Shown here: in pieces, positions 50,539 to 58,453 of the stretch | Numbering within the stretch: position 1 is the first letter of the stretch | Layout: every line of letters begins with the position of its first letter | Made by a program: the position numbers and the translations under genes | The notes under the pieces: generated by a model | The model's input: only the letters and a program-made list of their open reading frames with translations | What the model was told of the DNA's origin: nothing | Database searches by the model: none | Source: SIG440 sp045591095 | Lineage (GTDB): Bacteria; Bacillota; Clostridia; Monoglobales; Monoglobaceae | Length of the DNA stretch: 62,789 nt | NCBI GenBank assembly: GCA_045591095.1 | Contig: JAZNSF010000041.1 | Coordinates: 1 to 62,789, forward strand | Reading direction: 5' to 3'

Positions 50539-51435
50539 TTATACTCCGCTTAAGTCAAAAGGCGGAGTATATTTTTGCTCTGCGCTCGACCTCTCTTGCA
50601 TATATCCGGTATCAAAGCCAAGATTAAGCGCTGCATCTATTACCGAATCATATTCAAAAGTGGTTACCTTTCGGCATAGCTCCGGAAATTTTACAAGACT
50701 TTCGCTTGGGGGTGTATACTGACTCATAATGCTTAAGACAAAGCTTTCCTTTGGTATTTCGCGAGATAAATGCTTTAGTATTTCAATAGAGTCCTTTCGG
50801 CAGGTGGGTAAAACAAGATGGCGTATTATAGTGCCGGATTTCATAAGTCCATTTTCGTCAAACTTTGGACTTCCCGAGATTTCAATCATTTTTTTGGCGG
50901 CGGCAAGGCTTTTGTCAAAATAGTTGGCGGAACTGCTATACTTTTTTGATAGCTCTCTGGACTTATACTTGATATCAGTCAGGAATATATCAATTGTGCC
51001 TCGCAAAGCGTCCAAAGCGTCTAAACTTTCATATCCGCCTGTGTTGTAGACAAAAGGAATGTTTATTTTGTCTTTAACTTTATTTGCGGCTTTTATTATT
51101 TGTGGGATATAGGGGGTGGGCGAAACAAGATTTATGTTATGAGCGCCCTGACTAGCAAGCTCCACAAAAATTTCACTTAGCCTATCAATTGCAATCTCTT
51201 TCCCAAACCCGCCCTGGCTGATTTTTTGGTTCTGGCAGTATACGCATTTTAGGTTGCAACCGCTAAAAAAGACGGTGCCGCTACCGTTTGTGCCACTGAT
51301 GCACGGCTCTTCCCAATGGTGAAGGGCGGCCCTTGCTATTTTGGGATTTAGGGGAGCTTTGCAAAAACCAAACGAAGTAAACCTATCAATTCTACATTCC
51401 CTTGGGCAAAGCCTGCAGCTTTTTAAATTTTCCAT
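50539..51435 (-). CDS. Radical SAM protein of the PFL-activase-like group
   Basis: The 298-residue protein has the radical SAM [4Fe-4S] motif CNLKCVYCQN (C60, C64, C67) after an N-terminal cysteine set (SCRLCPRECRIDR, GFCKAPLNPKIARAALHHWEEP). It has the INLVSPTPYIPQI segment and VLPTCRKDSIEIL. This is the family often annotated as putative pyruvate formate-lyase activating enzyme and found alone, away from any PFL gene. The reaction is not established. Its C-terminal codons overlap the terminator of the P-ATPase gene. Confidence 0.85.
   Translation of the reverse strand: MENLKSCRLCPRECRIDRFTSFGFCKAPLNPKIARAALHHWEEPCISGTNGSGTVFFSGCNLKCVYCQNQKISQGGFGKEIAIDRLSEIFVELASQGAHNINLVSPTPYIPQIIKAANKVKDKINIPFVYNTGGYESLDALDALRGTIDIFLTDIKYKSRELSKKYSSSANYFDKSLAAAKKMIEISGSPKFDENGLMKSGTIIRHLVLPTCRKDSIEILKHLSREIPKESFVLSIMSQYTPPSESLVKFPELCRKVTTFEYDSVIDAALNLGFDTGYMQERSSAEQKYTPPFDLSGV
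50541..50575 (+). terminator. Terminator of the P-ATPase gene, inside the end of the radical SAM gene
   Basis: ATACTCCGC (50541-50549) pairs with GCGGAGTAT (50562-50570) and is followed by ATTTTT. The hairpin overlaps the last ten codons of the convergent gene, so this sequence codes for protein on one strand and works as a terminator on the other. Confidence 0.78.
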
Positions 51436-51518
51436 GTCTAAAATTCCTTTTCTTTATCTTATTTAATAGTATATTTCAAACATTATTTGCTGTCAATTAC
51501 AAATTTCAGGAAAAACTA

Positions 51519-51547
51519 TTGACAAAATTATACTTTGATGTTAAAAT
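51519..51547 (+). promoter_or_regulatory. Promoter of the MarR-acyl-CoA synthetase operon
   Basis: TTGACA at 51519-51524 and TAAAAT at 51542-51547 are 17 bp apart. A direct repeat overlaps the -10 box. Confidence 0.75.
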
Positions 51548-51562
51548 AGTTTGAAGTTAAAA
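51534..51562 (+). promoter_or_regulatory. Candidate MarR operator: 13-bp direct repeat across the -10 box
   Basis: TTTGATGTTAAAA (51534-51546) and TTTGAAGTTAAAA (51550-51562) differ at one base and lie 16 bp apart. A protein bound here would block RNA polymerase. The downstream MarR gene is the natural candidate for autoregulation. Confidence 0.5.
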
Positions 51563-51583
51563 GTATTTTTGGGAGGCGTAAAA

Positions 51584-52048
51584 ATGATCGAAAAAGAAAA
51601 GGCAACGGTAAATCAGTTTTTTGTACGGGTTTTCAATCAGATACTTTCGTGGGAAGAACAAAGCTTTAAGGATATGGGGATTTCGGAGATAACACTTCGC
51701 GAACTTCATGTTATCGAGGCTGTGTATTCGCTGCTTGAAAATGGCGAAAACCAGATGTCTGAGATTGCAAAGTACCTTTCGATAACGCCCGGCTCGCTTA
51801 CAACAGCGGTAAATTGCCTTGTAAAAAAGGGATATCTTAAACGTGAGAATGACCCAAATGACAGACGCGTGGTCAAAATTGTGCCCGAAAAAAAGGCAGA
51901 AGAAGTAAACAAAATGCACGAAAAGCTTCATAGGGAAATGATTGACGGCGTTTTGGAAAATATCGACGATAAGGATATTAGCGTAGTATTAAAAACCCTT
52001 GAGGGATTAAATAATTTTTTTGGAAAAAAACAGACTTCCAGAGGATAG
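51584..52048 (+). CDS. MarR family transcriptional regulator
   Basis: This 154-residue winged-helix regulator has the domain ENQMSEIAKYLSITPGSLTTAVNCLVKKGYLKRENDPNDRRVV, which includes the recognition helix and the wing DPNDRRVVKI (given here in part). I start it at ATG 51584, behind GGGAGG. It precedes an acyl-CoA synthetase gene by 10 bp, like FabT-type regulators, so fatty-acid sensing is plausible but not shown. A direct repeat overlaps its promoter. Confidence 0.9.
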   Translation: MIEKEKATVNQFFVRVFNQILSWEEQSFKDMGISEITLRELHVIEAVYSLLENGENQMSEIAKYLSITPGSLTTAVNCLVKKGYLKRENDPNDRRVVKIVPEKKAEEVNKMHEKLHREMIDGVLENIDDKDISVVLKTLEGLNNFFGKKQTSRG

Positions 52049-52058
52049 GAGAATAAAA

Positions 52059-53723
52059 ATGAAAGAATTTAAGTGTTATGAGGTAGAAAAGTTTACGAGC
52101 CTTGGTCAGGCAGTAAAAAGAAATGTGGACCGTCAGGGCGACAAGGCGGCGTTTGTATATCGCGAGAAGAAAGAGCTAAAGACCGTTACATACCGCGAGT
52201 TTTACAACGATTCGCTTTATCTTGGAAACTCCCTGCTTAAAAGAGGATTCATTGACAAGCACGTTGCCTGCATTGGCGAAAACTGCTATCGCTGGCTTAT
52301 TGTTCACTCGACAATGATGAATTCAAACGGCGTGTATGTACCCCTTGACCGTCAGCTTCCAAAGCAGGACATTGTTACAGTGCTTAACCACAGCGACTCA
52401 GAGGTGCTGTTTTTTACAAAAAAGTATATAAAAATTTTAGATGAAATAAGAGCAGAGCTTCCAAATATAAAAATGTTTGTCTGCCTTGACAGCGAAGCGA
52501 CAGAAGAATATCTGTCACTTGATGATTTGCTCGCCGAGGGTGAGGCACTTATGGAGTCGGGATTTAACGATTACGAAAAAATCGAGGGTGACACCGATGC
52601 GTTAAGACTTTTGGTTTACACATCAGGTACAACAGGTATGGCAAAGGGTGTTATGCTTTCTGAGCGCAATGTTATGACCTGCATAAACACGGGCCTCAGG
52701 CTTACAAGACTTTATGACAGAGCAATTTCACTTCTCCCATACCACCACACATACGAGGGAATAGGCCTTGTTGCAGAGCTTGCTTGCGGCGTTACGGTAT
52801 TTATAAACGACAGCATAAAAAATCTTCTTAAAAACTTTGAAGAATTTAAACCCCAGACTGCATTTTTGGTGCCTGCGCATCTTGAAGCTTTTTACAAGAA
52901 AATTCAAAAGGCAATCGGGAAGAAAAAGCCGTTTATTGATGCAATGATTGCTGCCAGTAACTTTTTAAGAAAGTTTGGCATTGACCTAAGACGAAAAATG
53001 TTTGGCATGATTCTTAAGCCATTTGGCGGCGAGCTTAAAAAGGTTATAAGCGGTGGCGCACCCATAAGACCCGAAATTGCAGACTTTTTTGAGGCAATCG
53101 GTGTTACTGTCGTAAACGGCTACGGCATAACAGAGTGCTCGCCACTTGTTGCAATTACCCGCGAGGGCTATGATGATTGCTATACTGCAGGTGTACCAAT
53201 TGACTCGGTTAAAGTTAAGATTAAAGACCCCGACGAAAACGGAATAGGCGAAGTATGTGTAAAGGGCACATCGGTTATGCTTGGCTATTACAAAAATCAG
53301 GAGGCAACCGACCGCGTAATGGAGGACGGATGGTTTAATACCGAGGATCTTGGGACATTTGATAGCGTGGGAAGACTCAAGATTACAGGCCGTTCAAAGA
53401 ATTTGATTGTCCTCAGAAACGGCAAAAATATCTTCCCTGAGGAAATCGAAAATTATATCTTGTCAATCCCCTATGTCTCGGAAGCTGCAGTAACTGCATG
53501 GCACGACGAAAACGGCGAAGAAACGGGACTTTGCGCACACGTTTACCTTGACCCACAAAGCGAAATGGCAAATGACCCCGAAAAAGATGCTAAAGTAAAA
53601 GAGGATATTATAAAGGTTTGTAAGCCTCTTCCGGTATACAAGCAGGTAAGCCGAATAAACATAAGGGAAGAAGAATTTGTAAAGACTACGACTAACAAGA
53701 TAAAGAGAAACGCAATCCAGTAG
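52059..53723 (+). CDS. Long-chain acyl-CoA synthetase (AMP-forming)
   Basis: The enzyme activates a carboxylic acid, probably a fatty acid, through an acyl-AMP. Visible motifs are LLVYTSGTTGMAKGVMLSERN (A3), VVNGYGITECSPLVAI (A5), GWFNTEDLGTFD (A7) and KITGRSKNLIVLRNGKNIFPEEIE (A8). KTTTNKIKR near the end carries the catalytic lysine (A10). From ATG 52059, behind AGGAG, it has 554 residues. The TAG stop at 53721 is the first three bases of a repeat element, so the last residues may have been set by its arrival. It is transcribed with the MarR regulator. Confidence 0.9.
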   Translation: MKEFKCYEVEKFTSLGQAVKRNVDRQGDKAAFVYREKKELKTVTYREFYNDSLYLGNSLLKRGFIDKHVACIGENCYRWLIVHSTMMNSNGVYVPLDRQLPKQDIVTVLNHSDSEVLFFTKKYIKILDEIRAELPNIKMFVCLDSEATEEYLSLDDLLAEGEALMESGFNDYEKIEGDTDALRLLVYTSGTTGMAKGVMLSERNVMTCINTGLRLTRLYDRAISLLPYHHTYEGIGLVAELACGVTVFINDSIKNLLKNFEEFKPQTAFLVPAHLEAFYKKIQKAIGKKKPFIDAMIAASNFLRKFGIDLRRKMFGMILKPFGGELKKVISGGAPIRPEIADFFEAIGVTVVNGYGITECSPLVAITREGYDDCYTAGVPIDSVKVKIKDPDENGIGEVCVKGTSVMLGYYKNQEATDRVMEDGWFNTEDLGTFDSVGRLKITGRSKNLIVLRNGKNIFPEEIENYILSIPYVSEAAVTAWHDENGEETGLCAHVYLDPQSEMANDPEKDAKVKEDIIKVCKPLPVYKQVSRINIREEEFVKTTTNKIKRNAIQ

Positions 53724-53939
53724 TGTCTGGTAAATTCGCTCATCTTGCGCGTTTTCTGCTCACTCACATACACAAAGTATAGATTCGCTCGCTAAAACGC
53801 ACAATCTAAACAAATTTACACACGACACTAAGTGTCGAGTAAATCCGCTCATCTCGCGTGTTTTCTGCTCACTCACATACACAAAGTATAGATTCGCTCG
53901 CTAAAACGCACAATCTAAACAAATTTACACAAGACACTA
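53721..53939. repeat. Tandem pair of 109-bp palindromic repeat elements
   Basis: Two direct copies lie end to end (53721-53830 and 53831-53939) and differ at only a few positions. Each is an imperfect long palindrome. The outer ends are TAGTGTC and GACACTA, followed inward by GTAAATT and AATTTAC, then GCGCGTTTT against AAAACGC. The centre is a small hairpin at CATACACAAAGTATAG. The size, terminal inverted repeats and lack of coding capacity fit a MITE-like element. No transposase is in the window, and I see no target duplication. The left end supplies the stop codon of the acyl-CoA synthetase gene. Confidence 0.82.
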
Positions 53940-53960
53940 ATTGGCACGAAAATAAAACAA

Positions 53961-53993
53961 AAAAAGACAACTACGAAAAGTAGTTGTCTTTTT
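53961..53993 (-). terminator. Terminator of tRNA-Ala
   Basis: AAAAAGACAACTAC pairs with GTAGTTGTCTTTTT around GAAAA. It follows the tRNA on the minus strand. Confidence 0.87.
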
Positions 53994-53996
53994 GCT

Positions 53997-54072
53997 TGGT
54001 GGAGATGAGGAGAGTCGAACTCCTGACCCCCTGCTTGCAAGGCAGGTGCTCTCCCAACTGAGCTACACCCCC
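53997..54072 (-). tRNA. tRNA-Ala (TGC)
   Basis: The minus strand shows acceptor GGGGGTG, the anticodon loop CTTGCAA (TGC), the T-arm GAGTTCGACTCTC and an encoded CCA. It is a single gene, not in an rRNA operon. Confidence 0.95.
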
Positions 54073-54085
54073 AAACACGAAATTT

Positions 54086-54114
54086 ATTATATCACAAGTT
54101 TTTTTATTTGTAAA
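54086..54114 (-). promoter_or_regulatory. Promoter of tRNA-Ala
   Basis: On the minus strand TTTACA (54109-54114) and TATAAT (54086-54091) are 17 bp apart. Confidence 0.75.
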
Positions 54115-54123
54115 GATAAAAAT

Positions 54124-54162
54124 AAAAAAATCTTCATTTTTTTGGGAAAAAGAAGATTTTTT
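54124..54162 (-). terminator. Terminator of the PHP phosphatase gene
   Basis: AAAAAAATCTTC and GAAGATTTTTT pair around a 16-base loop, directly downstream of the PHP gene. Confidence 0.75.
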
Positions 54163-54172
54163 GGGTTTAAAA

Positions 54173-54988
54173 TTAATCAAAGTATACTCTTTGGGGTTTT
54201 CTTTTTTTGTAATAATAATAAGAATCAAAACCGCAATTTTTAAGAAGCTTTACCACATCAAGAAAACCAAAGTCTATTTTTTCGGGTTTGTGGGCGTCGG
54301 TTCCTATGGTGACAAGATCGCCTCCAAGTGCGCGGTATCTTTCCAATATCTCTTTATCAGGCATAAAACCGATGTTTTTAAACTCGGACGTGTTGATTTC
54401 GAGTGCCTTTTCGCGAGCAATAATGACTTTAAGGGTTTTGTCGATAATGGGCATAAACTCTGAAAGGTCAAGTCCAAGCTTGTAGCTTCCGTTTACATAC
54501 CTCAAAATAAGCGTCAGGTGCGAAAGGACATCAAAATCGCATTTTTCGGCAGTTTCCAAAACGTCTTCAAAGTAGCATTTTGTATGTTCTCGAAGCTGAT
54601 TTGGGGTGTATGCCGAAAAGTCCACGCGAGAAATGTAATTTTTGTCAAGGCTTGTGCGCACACGGTGCACAGATGCCAAAACCACGTCAAGCGAGGAGGA
54701 CTCGATAAGTCGGTTTATATATTCGGGAGACCACAAAATCTCGTCAAATTCGGCGCCTTTAAAGACTTCCAAAACACCGTCAAACTGTTTTGCCATAAGC
54801 TCGGCATCACGGTTAGACCCCTTTAAAACACCGTATGTGTTATACGTAATAAAGCTGCCGCCATGACAATGGTCACAAAAAGAAACGCCCGAAAGCCCCT
54901 TAATAGCTGCGCTTTTGCACATTTCTATGGGAGAAAAATCGGTGTCTATACTATTGTGAGTATGAACATGGGAGTTATAAAGCTTCAT
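54173..54988 (-). CDS. PHP-domain histidinol-phosphatase-like enzyme
   Basis: The 271-residue protein (from ATG 54988) is a PHP-domain phosphoesterase. NSHVHTHNSIDTDF gives the first metal motif. FCDHCHGGSF, KGAEFD, VVLASVHR, DVLSHLTLILR and VTIGTDAHKPEKI follow as the further metal ligands. This is the HisJ/YtvP class that removes phosphate from histidinol phosphate. No his genes are near, so another phosphate ester is possible. A TTG eight codons upstream lacks a ribosome site. The gene has its own promoter. Confidence 0.85.
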   Translation of the reverse strand: MKLYNSHVHTHNSIDTDFSPIEMCKSAAIKGLSGVSFCDHCHGGSFITYNTYGVLKGSNRDAELMAKQFDGVLEVFKGAEFDEILWSPEYINRLIESSSLDVVLASVHRVRTSLDKNYISRVDFSAYTPNQLREHTKCYFEDVLETAEKCDFDVLSHLTLILRYVNGSYKLGLDLSEFMPIIDKTLKVIIAREKALEINTSEFKNIGFMPDKEILERYRALGGDLVTIGTDAHKPEKIDFGFLDVVKLLKNCGFDSYYYYKKRKPQRVYFD

Positions 54989-55036
54989 AGCAAACTTGGC
55001 CCTTTCTGTCAATTAAATTTGACGGTGTATACTTTT

Positions 55037-55065
55037 ATTTTAAACTTTTTTATAAAAATAGTCAA
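55037..55065 (-). promoter_or_regulatory. Promoter of the PHP gene, overlapping the rpmE terminator
   Basis: On the minus strand TTGACT (55060-55065) and TAAAAT (55037-55042) are 17 bp apart. The -35 box lies within the left arm of the terminator hairpin. Confidence 0.6.
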
Positions 55066-55086
55066 GCTTTTCGCTTGACTATTTTT
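55054..55086 (-). terminator. Terminator of rpmE
   Basis: AAAATAGTCAAG and CTTGACTATTTT form a 12-bp stem around CTTTTCG, with A and T runs on the two sides. Confidence 0.82.
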
Positions 55087-55158
55087 GTGTAGAATTTTTT
55101 GAATTTTTTGAATTTCGATAAAACTGACATTTCCTAAATAAATGTTTTGGTAACAATA

Positions 55159-55368
55159 CTATTTCTCTTCGGTAAGACCAAAACGCTTTCTAAACTTGTC
55201 AACACGGCCGCCCGTATCAACTAACTTCTGCTTGCCTGTGTAGAAAGGATGGCAAGCTGAGCAAATTTCGATAGAAACATTTTCTTTTGTTGAGCCTGTT
55301 TCAATAACATTGCCACAAGCACACTTAATGGTTGTTTCTTTGTAATCGGGATGTATTCCTGCTTTCAT
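55159..55368 (-). CDS. rpmE: 50S ribosomal protein L31
   Basis: This 69-residue protein sits at the inter-subunit bridge of the ribosome. It is the zinc-binding (C+) form, with CACGN (C16, C18) and CSACHPFYTGKQ (C36, C39), then GGRVDKFRKRFG. The start follows AGAGGTG. It is a single gene behind its own promoter. Confidence 0.96.
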   Translation of the reverse strand: MKAGIHPDYKETTIKCACGNVIETGSTKENVSIEICSACHPFYTGKQKLVDTGGRVDKFRKRFGLTEEK

Positions 55369-55450
55369 CTCTATATTTCACCTCTTTCTTTCGAGTGTTA
55401 CAATCAAATAAAAATCGTCAAAAAACTAGAGTCTTTCAACAGACCTAAAC

Positions 55451-55479
55451 ATTATAGCACATACTTTTTGTAATTGCAA
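55451..55479 (-). promoter_or_regulatory. Promoter of rpmE
   Basis: On the minus strand TTGCAA (55474-55479) and TATAAT (55451-55456) are 17 bp apart. The -35 box is only 8 bp past the aroE stop, and no terminator separates the two units. Confidence 0.75.
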
Positions 55480-55486
55480 GATATTT

Positions 55487-56350
55487 TTAAAAAAAATTCA
55501 ACTTTTTAAATTCGCCTTCAATTTTGGTACTTAAATATTCAAAATTCAAAGTACGGTCTAAAAATATTTCATCCGCCAAAAGACCTTGATATATAAGCAT
55601 TCCAAGACCATTTAGGGTATTAAGCCCCAGACTTTTTGCGGTTTGCAATAGACTTGTTTCGCTGGGGTTGTAAATAAGGTCGTAAACAAGCGCTCCTTGT
55701 TTTACCCCTTTTAAAAATGTCAAATCCTCAAAATCGGCAGCTATGCCTTGCATCCCCAAGGGCGTAGAGTTAATCAGTATATCGCAGTGCTCAGAAATAT
55801 CTTCAAAAGATTCCTCAGCAAATGGCAGCACCTTCGCTTTTTTGCCTGTATGCTCAAAAACATTTTGAGAAATCACTTCGGCAGCTGACAAGGTACGGTT
55901 TACGATGGTGATAGAGGATGCTCCTTCAAACGCCATTTTGAGCGCTATTGTAGAGGCTACACCGCCTGCTCCAATAATGACAACGTTTTTTCCACCGGCG
56001 CTGAATCCCTTTTTAGTCATTGCTTCAACTAAGCCTCTGCCGTCGGTGTTATATCCAAAAAGCTTTCCGTCCTTGACTTTAACCGTATTTACCGAATTAA
56101 AAAGCGTTGCTTCGTCATCAATATAATCAAGATAAGGGATAATATCAGCCTTATGAGGTATTGTAAGGTTAAATCCCGAAATCCCAAGCGCCTTTACCTC
56201 GTCAAGATAGCTTTTGAGATTACCTTTTTCTACTCTGACCTTGCGATATTCATAAGGGATACCAAGCTCCGAGAGCACAGTTTCGTGGATAAGCGGTGAC
56301 TTGCTGTGGCCTATTGGGTCACCAATTACGTCAAGTCTTAGGTTAGTCAC
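55487..56350 (-). CDS. aroE: Shikimate dehydrogenase
   Basis: AroE reduces 3-dehydroshikimate to shikimate with NADPH. The 287 residues carry VIGDPIGHSKSPLIHE (substrate loop), GFNLTIPHKADIIPYL with the catalytic lysine, YNTDGRGLVEAM with the catalytic aspartate, the NADP motif VIIGAGGVASTIA and NGLGMLIYQG at the end. It is the last gene of the aromatic block and overlaps aroQ by 8 bp. Confidence 0.95.
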   Translation of the reverse strand: MTNLRLDVIGDPIGHSKSPLIHETVLSELGIPYEYRKVRVEKGNLKSYLDEVKALGISGFNLTIPHKADIIPYLDYIDDEATLFNSVNTVKVKDGKLFGYNTDGRGLVEAMTKKGFSAGGKNVVIIGAGGVASTIALKMAFEGASSITIVNRTLSAAEVISQNVFEHTGKKAKVLPFAEESFEDISEHCDILINSTPLGMQGIAADFEDLTFLKGVKQGALVYDLIYNPSETSLLQTAKSLGLNTLNGLGMLIYQGLLADEIFLDRTLNFEYLSTKIEGEFKKLNFF

Positions 56351-56786
56351 AACTTACTTCCTCCTGAGCAAGGTAATCAATAGCAAGAAGATAGCCACAA
56401 AAGCCAAGCCCCGAAATCTGACCGATGCAGGATGAGGCAGTTACAGAAGTGCTACGGAATTCCTCGCGATTATGGATATTGCTTAGGTGTACCTCAACCG
56501 CAGGAACCTCTACTGATTTAAGCGCGTCACTTATAGCATAGCTGTAGTGAGTATACGCACCCGGGTTAATCACAATTCCGTCATAATTCCCCAATGCGTG
56601 GTGGATAAAATCAATAATCTCGCCCTCGCTGTTACTTTGCAAAACTGTAACCTCGATATCTTTTTGCGCGCAGTATTCTTCGATATAGTTTTCTAAATCC
56701 GCATAGGTTTTTTCGCCATAGATTTGTGGCTCGCGGACGCCAAGCATATTAAGATTTGGCCCATTAATAACCAGTATTTTCTTCAA
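56343..56786 (-). CDS. aroQ: 3-dehydroquinate dehydratase, type II
   Basis: This dodecameric enzyme turns 3-dehydroquinate into 3-dehydroshikimate. In 147 residues it has LVINGPNLNMLGVREP with the catalytic Tyr in QIYGEKTY, IVINPGAYTHYSYAISDAL and EVHLSNIHNREEFRSTS, where the catalytic histidine lies. It overlaps aroK by 23 bp and aroE by 8 bp. Confidence 0.95.
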   Translation of the reverse strand: MKKILVINGPNLNMLGVREPQIYGEKTYADLENYIEEYCAQKDIEVTVLQSNSEGEIIDFIHHALGNYDGIVINPGAYTHYSYAISDALKSVEVPAVEVHLSNIHNREEFRSTSVTASSCIGQISGLGFCGYLLAIDYLAQEEVSCD

Positions 56787-57279
56787 TTTTAAGCACCTCT
56801 TTTATAATATTTTCTACTATGTGTTCTAACTCTGAATCATTCAAAACCTCTATATGACAAGCAGCACGATAAAGGTCAATCCGACGCGAGTAAAGCTCTT
56901 TAAGCTTATCCTTACCATCCTTTAACAAGGGTCTTTTTGAGGCATCAATTGTTTTTAAAAGGATATCAAGCGGTCGGTTTATAAATACTACTATACCCGA
57001 ATTTTTTAAAATGTCAATATTTTCGCATCGCTCAACCACTCCGCCGCCGGTAGAAAGTACCATACCGGATTTTTTTGAAAGCTCTTTTAAAGCATCCATT
57101 TCAATAAGTCGGAAGTGTTCTTCGCCAAAGTCCGTAAAGATTTGCGAAATCGTCACTTTTTGAGTTTCTTCAATATACTGGTCACTGTCAACAAATGAAA
57201 GCCCTAATTTTTTTGAAAGTTCTTTACCTATTGTGGTCTTGCCACATCCGGGCATTCCTATCAGGATAATATTCTTCAT
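56764..57279 (-). CDS. aroK: Shikimate kinase
   Basis: AroK phosphorylates shikimate at O3. From ATG 57279 (GAGGTG upstream) it has 171 residues, with Walker A IGMPGCGKTTIGKEL (7-21), the VDSDQYIEE shikimate site, STGGGVVERCEN and RPLLKDGKDKL as the lid. It overlaps pheA by 4 bp (ATGA) and aroQ by 23 bp. Confidence 0.94.
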   Translation of the reverse strand: MKNIILIGMPGCGKTTIGKELSKKLGLSFVDSDQYIEETQKVTISQIFTDFGEEHFRLIEMDALKELSKKSGMVLSTGGGVVERCENIDILKNSGIVVFINRPLDILLKTIDASKRPLLKDGKDKLKELYSRRIDLYRAACHIEVLNDSELEHIVENIIKEVLKIEENTGY

Positions 57280-58427
57280 GCTTTCACCTCTTGATGTTTT
57301 GGAAAGCAACCAAGAATTTTAAGAGATGCAGTTTTTTGCTTAAGCTCCGATAAAGCACTCTCTACACTCTCGTCAAGAAGGCTTCCTTCAAAATCTGCAA
57401 AGAAAATATAGCTGAATGTTTGATTGTGGCTTGGACGGGATTCAATCTTTAGAAGATTGATGCCGTACTTAGCAAAAACAGAAAGAACTTCGCTCAAAGC
57501 ACCGCTCTCGTTTGGAAGCGCAAAAAGGATGCTGGTTTTGTTGCACTGATTGTTAAGAATTCCCCTTTTTGCAACAACTGCAAAGCGGGTTGTGTTGTTA
57601 GGCACCGAGCTTATATCTTTTGCAAGAATACTAAGCCCGTAAAGCTCGGCTGCACGTGGGTCAGAAATGGCGGCGACATTTAGGTCATTAAGACCTGCAA
57701 CCATTTTTGCAGCCATAGCGGTATTGTGATAAGGTTCAAACACCATTTTTGGATGCTTTGCAAAAAAATCCTGACATTGCATATACCCCTGCTGGTGAGA
57801 ATATACCTTGGTTATATGGTCAAGCTGTGCGCCTTTTTGGCCTACCAGACAATGGTCAATGTCAACCGAGATTTCTCCTACAATATAGAAGCTGCGATTT
57901 TCAAGAAGGTCGAGGCTCATAGAAATAGAGCCGGTAGAAGAGTTTTCGATTGGGATAACGCCAAAGTCTGCCGCTCCCTCGTCAAGCTTATCCAAAACCT
58001 CGGCAAAGGTCATTACATTGATTTTTTCTGCAGACTCGCCGAAAAAGTTTATAAGCGCCGTTTCGCTGTTGGCACCGGGGATACCCTGGTAGCAGACCAG
58101 AGGATCGGAATTCAGTTCTTTTTGGTCAAATTCGTTAAGTAAATCAGGGGAAGATACTTTTTTTGCAAAATCTTCTCCTTGGGCACTTCTGCTTATTTTC
58201 ATTATTGCAGAAAAAAATTCGCGTACAAAGGCTTGGTCCTTTTTGCTGACACCTTTGGTTCTTTTTTCAAGTATCTGTTTTTCGCGGGGCTTGTCAAGAA
58301 TGGGAAGACCTTTCGAAAGCTTATATTCTGCAATCTTGCGGCTTACATCCATTCGCTTTAAGAAAAGAGGAAGAAGCTTTTTGTCTATCTTATCAATTTT
58401 TTTTCTTAAGATTTTAATATCGTACAT
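57276..58427 (-). CDS. pheA: Chorismate mutase / prephenate dehydratase
   Basis: This is the bifunctional P-protein that makes phenylpyruvate from chorismate. From ATG 58427 (AAGGAT upstream) it has 383 residues. The chorismate mutase part is at 1-85 (LRKKIDKIDKKLLPLFLKRMDVSRKIAEYK). The prephenate dehydratase part is at about 105-285 (YQGIPGANSETALINFF, VIPIENSSTGSI, NNTTRFAVVAK with the Thr-Arg-Phe motif). The ACT domain is at 300-375 (ESGALSEVLSVFAKYGINLLKIESRP), where phenylalanine would inhibit. The upstream frame extends 34 codons but shows no ribosome site. Confidence 0.94.
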   Translation of the reverse strand: MYDIKILRKKIDKIDKKLLPLFLKRMDVSRKIAEYKLSKGLPILDKPREKQILEKRTKGVSKKDQAFVREFFSAIMKISRSAQGEDFAKKVSSPDLLNEFDQKELNSDPLVCYQGIPGANSETALINFFGESAEKINVMTFAEVLDKLDEGAADFGVIPIENSSTGSISMSLDLLENRSFYIVGEISVDIDHCLVGQKGAQLDHITKVYSHQQGYMQCQDFFAKHPKMVFEPYHNTAMAAKMVAGLNDLNVAAISDPRAAELYGLSILAKDISSVPNNTTRFAVVAKRGILNNQCNKTSILFALPNESGALSEVLSVFAKYGINLLKIESRPSHNQTFSYIFFADFEGSLLDESVESALSELKQKTASLKILGCFPKHQEVKA

Positions 58428-58453
58428 TATATCCTTGGTCCTTTCGGTAAAAA

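Noticed and set aside
53721..53939. Insertion sequence at the acyl-CoA synthetase end
   Set aside because: The element has no transposase frame and is only about 109 bp per copy; a MITE-like or structural repeat fits better.
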